A stretch of 64,000 bases of DNA from a virus. A model generated the notes under the pieces. It did not search any database, was not told the DNA's origin, and worked only from the letters and a program-made list of their open reading frames with translations. The stretch is taken from the IMG/VR virus record IMGVR_UViG_3300021962_000097, positions 1 through 64,000 of that record. One strand, 5' to 3'. The translations under genes were made by a program, and so were the position numbers. Below are positions 26,288 through 33,111 of this stretch, piece by piece; position 1 is the stretch's first letter; every line of letters begins with the position of its first letter.

Positions 26288-26722
26288 GCTCATAAGCGGT
26301 ATAAGCAAGCACAAGCTAAAGTCGTGTGCCCACGCCAACTCGATAATAAGAGGGACGGAAATCTCTAGCCGCCAGAGTACTCAACCACTACCCGAAAGGA
26401 TGAGGATAGCAAAGCCCTTGCTGTTTGGTTGTTTTAGAATAATAGGCGAAATGAGGGAGAAAAACCCACGTTTACTGGCATGTTAGCGTATGCAAGTAGA
26501 CCGCCGTCGTAATAAAGACTCTGCTCGTGGTACCGGACGACCGCCACTGTAATGCAGTAACGCTAGGTGACACATGTTCGACTCGGATAATGTACACTTC
26601 TTTGCCCGGCCTGGGCAAAGTGTGACTGAACGATCTGGATAATATATTAAGTGCTTCGCACAATTACTTCTAGAAAAAAGCATTGAGCGTAGCGAAATGC
26701 AAGTGAGCTCTAGCTCACTTTT
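26288..26722 (+). ncRNA. Candidate large structured non-coding RNA, family unknown
   Basis: This gene-less stretch between the GIY-YIG gene and the next ORF is about 47% G+C by my count over 26281-26700 (196 of 420), against about 35% nearby. Helices I can pair by hand: 26323-26326/26331-26334; 26373-26378/26518-26523 (CAGAGT/ACTCTG) enclosing 26382-26387/26426-26431 (CAACCA/TGGTTG); inside that a CC-GAAA-GG tetraloop hairpin and 26408-26412/26418-26422; 26473-26481/26490-26498 with one mismatch; 26527-26530/26544-26547 stacked on 26534-26536/26541-26543; 26594-26597/26620-26623 around 26601-26607/26613-26619; 26651-26654/26658-26661; 26680-26684/26696-26700. The loop 26484-26489 (TAGCGT) can pair with 26560-26565 (ACGCTA), a pseudoknot. 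A terminator ends it on the plus strand. The 5' end and promoter are not identified. Confidence 0.65.
26701..26722 (+). terminator. Intrinsic terminator at the end of the candidate RNA
   Basis: AAGTGAGC (26701-26708) pairs with GCTCACTT (26713-26720) around a four-base loop, and T residues at 26719-26722 follow. The minus-strand side lacks a T tract, so it works rightward. It separates the early gp55-gp46 unit and RNA region from the late gene downstream. Confidence 0.75.
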
Positions 26723-26730
26723 AATAAATA
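26723..26730 (+). promoter_or_regulatory. Late promoter box (AATAAATA) directly after the terminator
   Basis: AATAAATA begins at the base after the terminator T run and ends 20 nt before the ATG at 26751. The terminator-plus-late-box arrangement hands transcription over from the early unit to the late unit. Confidence 0.65.
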
Positions 26731-26750
26731 GATTATTATTCAATGATCTT

Positions 26751-27680
26751 ATGAAATTTAAAGAAATTATCTCAGAAGCTAATAGACAAGGAAGTGGTCT
26801 ATTAGGTCCGATGGTTACAACTCCTTCTGGTATACAGATACCTATGTGGCCTAGTGCCAGTTTATCTGCTAGGTCAAGTCCTCCTCCTGCACCTAAGACA
26901 AAGACCGGTGGTGAAAAACTCACGCAGTACTCTAAGATACTTGGTAAAAAAGGTCTTAGAATATTGGGCAGCGATAGATATCGCCCTTATCTTACCAGTA
27001 AGAGCGACGCAATAAAAAATGGTGCAAGATTTCTAAGAATATGGCAATTTCTTGGCTTTGGGGAAATGCTGTTAGATTTCTTCAATACCAAGGCAACCTT
27101 AGAAATAATGAAAGGCCTTCCAAACAACGATCCCAGTTATATCACTGAAGAAGAATATGATACTAATGTTAGACAAGCTGGAGAAATACTAGCCTTACAA
27201 ATACTAGCCAGTGAAGCATTTCCTAGACTATTACAGGCTATGAGCTTAGGTAAATGGATAGTAAGGATCATAGGGTTTTTTGGTACAGCAGCTAGTTGGG
27301 GCGCAACACTTGCACTTTTTGTAGCTTCTGAAGTGGCTATGATAGCGTTTCAAAGGTGGTTAATGAGCCCTGAGGGTAAAAAAGCTCTAAGTTATTTGGT
27401 AGTCTACTGTGTAGATCCCTTGCTTACTTGGATGTATCCTACAAGTTTAATCAACAAGATCAAAGAGCTAGTGGGCATGGAACAGGATAAAAAGCCAGAC
27501 GAAACAAAGCCTGATGATGGCAACAAACCTTCTACAAATTCAAATCAAGCTGCACAACCCGACACCGGTGCAAGAACAGATACTACTATAAGAACACCAA
27601 ATGTACCTTCTAGCTATCAAGGTAATCCTAACGATCTAATGACGAAGCCACCTAAAAAAGAGCCTTTGCCCTTTAGTTAA
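26751..27680 (+). CDS. Putative membrane-associated virion or late protein, unknown function
   Basis: This 309-aa protein starts MKFKEIISEANRQGSG. I chose ATG 26751 because the longer frame back to 26697 would begin upstream of the terminator stem, and the late box puts the RNA start near 26735. Features: a Pro-rich segment (SSPPPAPK near 44-51); a basic region (KKGLRILGSDRYRPY near 66-80); hydrophobic stretches near 97-110 and 175-215 (IVRIIGFFGTAASWGATLAL) that could be two membrane helices; and a long Asp/Lys/Asn/Pro-rich tail from about 245. I do not recognise a family. The position beside hub genes and the late promoter suggest a structural or membrane-directed late role (for example in DNA entry or lysis), but that is inference. 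Confidence 0.75.
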   Translation: MKFKEIISEANRQGSGLLGPMVTTPSGIQIPMWPSASLSARSSPPPAPKTKTGGEKLTQYSKILGKKGLRILGSDRYRPYLTSKSDAIKNGARFLRIWQFLGFGEMLLDFFNTKATLEIMKGLPNNDPSYITEEEYDTNVRQAGEILALQILASEAFPRLLQAMSLGKWIVRIIGFFGTAASWGATLALFVASEVAMIAFQRWLMSPEGKKALSYLVVYCVDPLLTWMYPTSLINKIKELVGMEQDKKPDETKPDDGNKPSTNSNQAAQPDTGARTDTTIRTPNVPSSYQGNPNDLMTKPPKKEPLPFS

Positions 27681-27702
27681 ATCAAAGGCATTTGAGTTTT
27701 TT
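27662..27702. terminator. Bidirectional terminator spanning overlapping stop codons of convergent genes
   Basis: GCCTTTG (27662-27668) pairs with CAAAGGC (27683-27689). Rightward the stem is followed by a T6 run at 27697-27702; leftward, the minus strand has a T6 run from the A tract at 27654-27659. The loop contains both stop codons (plus TAA 27678-27680, minus TAA 27679-27677). Confidence 0.7.
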
Positions 27703-27892
27703 CTGTAATTTCAATATTCTCTTTGATAATTTTGCTTAGGATTTCACGATCTTCGTAGCTGTAGATGTAGAGTAGATCGTTAACAGTGACGCCACCTCGC
27801 ATGTACCAACTGGTTCTAAACATACTTTCTTTAAGATCTTTAGCACTGTTGTCAATGCCCACTAGATAGGCTTCTATGTCAGAGTTTGGCAT
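27677..27892 (-). CDS. Small baseplate hub assembly protein, gp51-like candidate
   Basis: This 71-aa protein is encoded 5 nt after gp26 on the minus strand. It contains RTSWYMRGGVTVNDLLYIYS (about 27-46) and a C-terminal helix (REILSKIIKENIEITEKTQ). In T4, gp26 and gp51 are both needed for hub assembly, and aquatic T4-like phages have a small protein after gp26 that is usually labelled gp51. T4 gp51 is much longer (249 aa), so homology is not shown by this sequence alone. It ends in a 3-bp stop overlap with the convergent 309-aa gene. Confidence 0.6.
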   Translation of the reverse strand: MPNSDIEAYLVGIDNSAKDLKESMFRTSWYMRGGVTVNDLLYIYSYEDREILSKIIKENIEITEKTQMPLI

Positions 27893-27897
27893 TTCGA

Positions 27898-28722
27898 TTA
27901 AACGCCGACGAAAAAATTTGATTGATCCATTTGAATTGCAACACTGCTTTCATGGTCGCATGAGTCGCACTTGACCTGCATGTCGGGCACTCGCCAAGTT
28001 TGATTATTTTTGTCTATCTGCGCTTTGATAGCATCAAACATGCTTTTCTCACTGTTGACAATCCACTCCGTGATATACTCTCGCTCGTTTACCGCTCCAG
28101 TAGGTGCTTGCACACTGTCAATGCTGGCTATGTAAGATTCGTTTTGGATTACAGCCAACTTTTCATAGAGTTCAGCTATTATTTTATTTTTAGCATCTTC
28201 ATCTTCTATGGTCAATGCTTGCCGTAGCTGCCTTTGCAGTTCAAAGTTTTTTAAGTTAAAGTCAGTCATAGACTTATAATCTAGAGGACGTATAAAGATT
28301 GTCAACTCCTCAACAGACACTCTATTATCATATTTGCAGTTACTGAAATGATCTACTAATGTCATTAGGTCAACGGTATAGTCATTTTCTGCTGCACAAT
28401 TTGGACAGATATGTCCCACAGTCATATTAGTACCGTAGGTAGCTATGCGTATGGATATTAAGAGTAGATCAAGATCAAGATTGCAGACTTCCCAAGCATT
28501 TCTAATATTGGGCACACAGCTTTGTATAACTCTAACTGTGGCTTCTCCATTCATCAATGCATCTGGAGTTTTGAGCAGAAGTTCGTCCATGCCAGTCATT
28601 GACATAACAGGCAGTTGTCCTGCAGCATTGTCTATGGCATCAGCACTAGAGTATATGCCCTGACTGGGCAATTGAATAAAAATTTTAGGCTGACGAAAAT
28701 ATTTTTGCAGCGGATTTGACAT
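27898..28722 (-). CDS. 26: Baseplate hub protein gp26
   Basis: This 274-aa hub protein opens with NPLQKYFRQPKIFIQLPSQG, a start typical of gp26 in T4-like phages. Two CxxC pairs (HICPNCAAEN near residue 123 and VKCDSCDHES near 253) could bind a zinc ion, as in related tail proteins with a zinc-ribbon-like pair. A long helical region lies between (about 175-245). T4 gp26 is 208 aa. It is the first gene of a two-gene leftward unit, with a perfect TATAAATA late box 31 nt upstream. Hub location next to the tape measure gene is the conserved T4 logic. Confidence 0.85.
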   Translation of the reverse strand: MSNPLQKYFRQPKIFIQLPSQGIYSSADAIDNAAGQLPVMSMTGMDELLLKTPDALMNGEATVRVIQSCVPNIRNAWEVCNLDLDLLLISIRIATYGTNMTVGHICPNCAAENDYTVDLMTLVDHFSNCKYDNRVSVEELTIFIRPLDYKSMTDFNLKNFELQRQLRQALTIEDEDAKNKIIAELYEKLAVIQNESYIASIDSVQAPTGAVNEREYITEWIVNSEKSMFDAIKAQIDKNNQTWRVPDMQVKCDSCDHESSVAIQMDQSNFFVGV

Positions 28723-28735
28723 GTTTTTAACCTCA

Positions 28736-28743
28736 GATAAATA
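28736..28743 (+). promoter_or_regulatory. Late promoter box (GATAAATA) for the tape measure gene
   Basis: GATAAATA lies 42 nt upstream of the gp29 ATG in the 62-bp gp26/gp29 intergenic region. It faces the leftward late box at 28753-28760, with 9 bp between them. Confidence 0.62.
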
Positions 28744-28752
28744 TAATACGAG

Positions 28753-28760
28753 TATTTATA
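28753..28760 (-). promoter_or_regulatory. Late promoter box, perfect TATAAATA, for gp26
   Basis: The minus strand carries an exact T4 late consensus. The predicted start near 28747 runs toward gp26 and crosses the opposing rightward start, so both promoters cannot be occupied at once. Confidence 0.75.
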
Positions 28761-28784
28761 TACCCACTTTTTTGGTAAAAAATT

Positions 28785-31007
28785 ATGTCAATAACTAGAG
28801 ACGAAATGTTAGAAGTCTTCCGTGAAGCCAACAGGCGAGGCTATCTAAGTGGTGGCAGCAGTGGAGGGACTCCAGCACCAACACCGGGTTCTGCACCCAC
28901 TGGTTTTAATGAAGCCACCGAGGGTGCCAAACGAGCCATGAGTAAACTTGGGGATGTTTTACATGTAACAGGAGAAGAAGTCTACGACGGTTTTAAAAAA
29001 ATCAGCGATCAAAGTTACAAGTTAAACGATGCAACTAATAGTCTAGGTAGAATTTTTGGAGAAATGGGTGGTGCAGCCGGCCAAGCAGCTGGTACAGTTA
29101 TACGAGATCTCGGTAACTACGGTCAGAGCACTGTGGAAAAATGGAGAGAAGTCAGCAAGTTTGGTGCTAGCTTTGGCAATGATGCTATAGGTTTTAGAGC
29201 AGGTGCAGCACAAACTCGCATGAGCTTTGAAGAATATACTAGTTTTCTATCTAAAAATAAAGAAAGTCTAATAGGCCTAGGTTCATCAGTAACTGAAAGC
29301 GCAAGAGCATTTAACTCATTCTCAAAAGATTTCTTTGACACTGATACCGCAGATAAGATGCGGGCCATGGGGTATACTACAGAAGAACTTAATGAGGTGT
29401 TGGTCAACAACATGGCCAGCCAACGATTAGTTAATCTCAATGAAAAAGAAGCACGTGGAGTGGCTATACGTGCGGCTGCAGATCTAGCTGAACAGATGGA
29501 CGCTGTGGCCAAATTAACAGGCAAGAGCCGTCAAGAACAAGAAGAAGCTGCCCGCGCCAGAGCCACTGATGCACAGTATCAAGCTATGGAAAAATTATCT
29601 TTAATGGGGCTAACCAATGAAGAAAAAGCAGCAAGATCAGCAGCTATACAGAGTATGCAGACTAGTGCTCATTCGCTAGGGCCTTCTATCGAAGGTGTAG
29701 TTAAAGAAATGGCCACTGGCGGTGTACGCAGTAAAGAAGCTAGTGAACAAATGGCAGCTCTAGGACCAGCAGGACGTCAACTACAAGAAGCTGTTAATGC
29801 TGCTAAGAATGCTAAAACAGAAGAACAAAAAGCTGCTGCTGAAAGACTAATGGAAGATGCCAAGGCAGCAGTTATAGCACAACAAAATACTACAGGCTAT
29901 TTACAAGCACAACAGCTAGGCATTGGTGCATTTAAATCAGGTGCTGAAAGCACCATGGGCTACAGTAAGACTATGGATGCCATGGTTGTAGAAATGAATG
30001 CCACAAGGTCCAAAGACAATCAACTAAATCTTGCCAATGCTAAAGATGCTAAACTAGTTCAAGAAGAAATTAATAAACGAGCTAAACTTGAACAAGAAGG
30101 TAAAACTAAAACCGGCGAACAAATAGAAGGTGCTGCTACTACAGATGCTATTGTTAAATTCCAAAGTCGTGCAGCAGATGCAGGGGCTGCTATTAATGCT
30201 AATCTTGTAGCACCTTTGAACGAAGCACTGGGCAAGAATATTAGAGAATACGGTGAGAGGAATGGTGATCCTTTACGAAATGTTAAAGATGGTGTGTCCT
30301 ATAGAGCTCGGGTAGAAGCGCCTATAGCCGGCTTTACTCGATCTATAATAGGAGACGGTAATCAAGCCGCACAACCTCAAACTGTAACTGATCCAACTAC
30401 TGGACGAGAAAGACAAGTTCCTGATACAGTTGGAATGAATAGACAACGAGAATCTATGGTAAATCCTATGAACATGATAGGCAAACTAACCAATATGGAT
30501 GTAACAACTCTAAATGTACTAGGTAAACTTAATCCAGGGGCTAGTAGACAGCATGGTAGTTTGGGAGAAACTGGTAACTTATTTGAGAATTTTGGATCCG
30601 GAACACTGGCCATGTTGCATGGACGAGAGTCCGTGATCACAGAAGATCAAATGAAAACATTTGTCAAAGGTGTACAGAGCAGTAATATCGAAGGCACACT
30701 TAAATCCTTGTCATCAAATTTAAATACTATGGTGCCAAAATTACCTATGCCAAATATGGACAGACTGGGTAAAGAACAGGAAGTTGAAAGAAAACTAAAT
30801 GCAATGTCACAATCTACAGCTGGCACAGCTGATAGATCAGCTGACCGAATGATGCTCGGAGATGCTAGCCTCTCTGACCTAGGTGACAAGTTAGATCTGT
30901 TAAATAATAGTATTAATCAGTTAGTCGCACTATCAGCACAATCAGTAGAAGTCAGCACTAAGCAGGTTAAAGTCACCAAAGGATTGAGCGGAAACTTATT
31001 CGCCTAA
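28785..31007 (+). CDS. 29: Tail tape measure / hub protein gp29
   Basis: This 740-aa, largely helical protein is Ala/Glu/Lys-rich. The N-terminal Gly/Ser/Pro linker (near 20-40) precedes long coiled-coil-like helices (about 40-480). Toward the C-terminus there is the tape-measure signature FGSGTLAMLHGRESVITEDQ (about 607-626), which marks tape measure proteins in many tailed phages. T4 gp29 is 590 aa, so the tail may be somewhat longer than T4's if length scales. It would sit inside the tail tube, set its length and link the hub to the head end. It has no strong ribosome site. A late box precedes it and the portal gene follows 9 nt later. Confidence 0.86.
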   Translation: MSITRDEMLEVFREANRRGYLSGGSSGGTPAPTPGSAPTGFNEATEGAKRAMSKLGDVLHVTGEEVYDGFKKISDQSYKLNDATNSLGRIFGEMGGAAGQAAGTVIRDLGNYGQSTVEKWREVSKFGASFGNDAIGFRAGAAQTRMSFEEYTSFLSKNKESLIGLGSSVTESARAFNSFSKDFFDTDTADKMRAMGYTTEELNEVLVNNMASQRLVNLNEKEARGVAIRAAADLAEQMDAVAKLTGKSRQEQEEAARARATDAQYQAMEKLSLMGLTNEEKAARSAAIQSMQTSAHSLGPSIEGVVKEMATGGVRSKEASEQMAALGPAGRQLQEAVNAAKNAKTEEQKAAAERLMEDAKAAVIAQQNTTGYLQAQQLGIGAFKSGAESTMGYSKTMDAMVVEMNATRSKDNQLNLANAKDAKLVQEEINKRAKLEQEGKTKTGEQIEGAATTDAIVKFQSRAADAGAAINANLVAPLNEALGKNIREYGERNGDPLRNVKDGVSYRARVEAPIAGFTRSIIGDGNQAAQPQTVTDPTTGRERQVPDTVGMNRQRESMVNPMNMIGKLTNMDVTTLNVLGKLNPGASRQHGSLGETGNLFENFGSGTLAMLHGRESVITEDQMKTFVKGVQSSNIEGTLKSLSSNLNTMVPKLPMPNMDRLGKEQEVERKLNAMSQSTAGTADRSADRMMLGDASLSDLGDKLDLLNNSINQLVALSAQSVEVSTKQVKVTKGLSGNLFA

Positions 31008-31016
31008 ACATAAAAT

Positions 31017-32747
31017 ATGAGTTGGAAAAAATATTTCTCTCCAGTGCCAGTTAACACTAATTCTAGTAATGTATCACCTTTGAATCCTAACAGCAAAGCA
31101 GGTCCAGCTCGTACAAACTACAGCAGTTACCTACCAGATATCTACACTGGATCACCTAACCGTGTTGAAAGATACATGCAGTACGATACTATGGACGGAG
31201 ATCCAGAAGTAAATGCTGCGCTGGATATTCTAGCTGAATTTTGCACACAGTTAAGCAAGGAAAATAACACTCCGTTTACAGTACAGTGGCGTAATCGTGC
31301 TACAAATAGTGAAATAACAATACTTAGAGAATACCTACAGCAGTGGACAAAACTACAAAAGTTTGACACTAGAATCTTCCGCATCATTAGAAATATATTC
31401 AAATATGGAGACGGATTCTTTATTAGAGATCCAGAAACTCAAAAATGGTTTTATGTAGATCCTGGTAAGATTGTTAAGATTATTGTCAACGAAAGTGACG
31501 GCAAAAAGCCAGAACAGTATGTTATTCGAGATATAAATCCAAACTTTCAAAACTTAGTTGTAACACAGATTACACCTAATACCACGCAGACTAACAATAG
31601 AGGTACTAGCTATGTTGCAGGTGGCGGACTTGCTCGTGGTATGACTGGAGCATATCCTGCACAACCAGGTACACGTTTTTCTACAGGTGAACAAGAACTA
31701 GCAGTTGATGCTAGACATATGGTACACCTAAGTTTGTCAGAAGGGCTAGATAACAATTATCCTTTTGGAAATAGTCTTTTAGAAAATATTTTTAAGACCT
31801 ACAAACAAAAAGAATTACTAGAAGATGCTATTCTAATCTATCGTATTCAACGTGCTCCTGAGCGCAGAATCTTTTACATTGACGTAGGTAACATGCCCAG
31901 TCACTTGGCCATGAGCTTTGTAGAACGTGTAAAAAATGAAATTCACCAACGACGCATTCCTAGCCAAAACGGCGGTGGAACTAATGTTATTGACAGTGCT
32001 TATAACCCGTTGAGCATCAACGAAGACTACTTTTTCCCACAGACAGCAGAAGGTCGTGGATCAAAAGTAGACACACTACCCGGCGGTACTAATCTAGGCG
32101 AGATTGATGATTTAAAGTATTTTACTAATAAATTATTCCGTGGTCTACGTATACCCAGCAGCTACTTGCCAACAGGTGCAGATGATTCGAATTCTCAATA
32201 TAATGACGGCCGTGTGGGCACAGCTTATATTCAAGAGCTGCGTTTTAACAAGTATTGTGAGCGCCTACAAGCACTGGTAAGCAGTGTATTTGATCAAGAA
32301 TTTAAGATGTTTCTGTACTCAAAAGGTGTGAACATTGATTCATCTTTGTTCGATCTTAAGTTTAATCCTCCAATGAACTTTGCTAGCCAGCGCCAAGCAG
32401 AACTAGATGGCGGTAGAATTAATACATTTAACGTGGTAGCAGCTATTCCTTTCATGTCTAAACGCTTTACACTCAAGCGATTCTTGGGATTAACTGATGA
32501 AGAAATAGCAGAAAACGAACGCATGTGGGCCGAAGAAAAAGGCGAAAGCATACCTACGCATACAGACAGTGCCGGCGAACTACGTTCTGTTGGCCTAAGT
32601 CAAGCAGGTATAGATTCGGATATAGAAGCCAGCGCACCAGAATCAGCACCAGAAGATATGGTTCCGCCAGAACCTGGAGCAGCAGCTGGTGCACCAACAC
32701 CAACATCAGCTGGCGCACTACCAGCTAGTCCAATGCCGGCTGCATAA
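31017..32747 (+). CDS. 20: Portal protein gp20
   Basis: This 576-aa dodecameric portal subunit forms the DNA entry vertex, initiates prohead assembly and docks terminase. Typical T4-like portal segments are seen: YMQYDTMDGDPEVNAALDIL near 60-80, IFRIIRNIFKYGDGFFIRDP near 123-142, AILIYRIQRAPERRIFYIDV near 275-295, NVIDSAYNPLSINEDYFFPQ near 323-342 and KYFTNKLFRGLRIPSSYLP near 365-383. Length is close to T4 gp20 (524 aa), with an extra Pro/Ala/Ser-rich C-terminal tail (from about 520) ending PASPMPAA. It starts 9 nt after gp29 and the prohead genes follow in T4 order. Confidence 0.96.
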   Translation: MSWKKYFSPVPVNTNSSNVSPLNPNSKAGPARTNYSSYLPDIYTGSPNRVERYMQYDTMDGDPEVNAALDILAEFCTQLSKENNTPFTVQWRNRATNSEITILREYLQQWTKLQKFDTRIFRIIRNIFKYGDGFFIRDPETQKWFYVDPGKIVKIIVNESDGKKPEQYVIRDINPNFQNLVVTQITPNTTQTNNRGTSYVAGGGLARGMTGAYPAQPGTRFSTGEQELAVDARHMVHLSLSEGLDNNYPFGNSLLENIFKTYKQKELLEDAILIYRIQRAPERRIFYIDVGNMPSHLAMSFVERVKNEIHQRRIPSQNGGGTNVIDSAYNPLSINEDYFFPQTAEGRGSKVDTLPGGTNLGEIDDLKYFTNKLFRGLRIPSSYLPTGADDSNSQYNDGRVGTAYIQELRFNKYCERLQALVSSVFDQEFKMFLYSKGVNIDSSLFDLKFNPPMNFASQRQAELDGGRINTFNVVAAIPFMSKRFTLKRFLGLTDEEIAENERMWAEEKGESIPTHTDSAGELRSVGLSQAGIDSDIEASAPESAPEDMVPPEPGAAAGAPTPTSAGALPASPMPAA

Positions 32748-32750
32748 ATA
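32743..32750 (+). promoter_or_regulatory. Late promoter-like box (CATAAATA) at the end of the portal gene
   Basis: CATAAATA overlaps the portal stop codon. It is only 5 nt before the next ATG at 32756, so a transcript from it would give that gene almost no leader. It would better serve the following prohead genes. It could also be chance. Confidence 0.4.
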
Positions 32751-32755
32751 ATATC

Positions 32756-32995
32756 ATGATTCTTAGAGAACTTTTTTATATTGATCCAGATACTAAGGCT
32801 ATTGCAACTGATCTAAGATACGATCAGGATCGTGATAATAGCCTTATACGTCGTGACGATACAAGAAAAACTAGACTTAGTTTAGGACAAATTAACGAAC
32901 TGAGAAAAAGTTCAGAAGCACATATTCTAGAACAAGAAGACGAGCTAAGTTTTATTCACACAATGTACGGACAAGAACCAGCACCAGCTGCTTAA
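32756..32995 (+). CDS. Small prohead core protein, gp67-like by position
   Basis: This 79-aa protein is encoded 8 nt after the portal gene, where T4 has gp67 (80 aa). It contains DQDRDNSLIRRDDTRKTRLS near 25-45, a helix-forming LGQINELRKSSEAHILEQED and a C-terminal Pro/Ala tail. The RDDTRKTRL segment followed by QINELRK is one I associate with small head proteins next to gp20 in aquatic T4-like phages. It would be a minor prohead core component cleaved by gp21. Identity as gp67 rests mainly on position and size. Confidence 0.6.
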   Translation: MILRELFYIDPDTKAIATDLRYDQDRDNSLIRRDDTRKTRLSLGQINELRKSSEAHILEQEDELSFIHTMYGQEPAPAA

Positions 32996-33007
32996 TACAT
33001 TGTTTCT

Positions 33008-33036
33008 AGAAGATTTTTTTAAAATCTTCTGTTTTT
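33008..33036 (+). terminator. Intrinsic terminator after the small prohead protein gene
   Basis: AGAAGATTTT (33008-33017) pairs perfectly with AAAATCTTCT (33021-33030) around a TTT loop, followed by GTTTTT. It splits the portal unit from the prohead-core unit, which has its own leader (33037-33111). A weak late-like box TGTAAATA is at 33069-33076. Confidence 0.8.
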
Positions 33037-33111
33037 CCACCATTATAACACCATTTTTTACAGTTGTATGTAAATATAATCGACAGCCTTATACATTATA
33101 GGAGACCTAAT

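Noticed and set aside
26373-26523. Group I intron core (CAGAGT ... ACTCTG as a P7-like pair)
   Set aside because: No other core element (P3/P4/P6 order, guanosine site) could be placed and no interrupted gene flanks the region; kept only as a structured RNA of unknown family.
26567-26600. tRNA or tRNA-like gene suggested by GTTCGACTC (26576-26584)
   Set aside because: The flanking five bases on each side do not pair as a T stem, and no acceptor, D or anticodon arm can be fitted around it.
26288-26722. tmRNA or RNase P RNA
   Set aside because: No tag-peptide frame, no tRNA-like ends and no conserved RNase P core sequence are visible.
26697-26750. Upstream ATG (26697) as start of the 309-aa gene
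   Set aside because: It would translate through the terminator hairpin, and the late box at 26723 places the transcript start downstream of it.
26483-26923. Minus-strand open frame across the structured region
   Set aside because: It overlaps the terminator, late promoter and the start of the plus-strand gene, is Arg/Ser/Leu-rich without recognisable motifs, and has no promoter or ribosome site.
33057-33080. Sigma70 promoter (TTTACA ... TATAAT) before the acidic core gene
   Set aside because: The spacer is only 12 bp, too short for sigma70; a weak late-like box nearby is the better but still poor candidate.
33064-33111. TTG start at 33064 for the acidic core protein
   Set aside because: The AGGAGA ribosome site lies just before ATG 33112, and the extra residues do not look like the family start.
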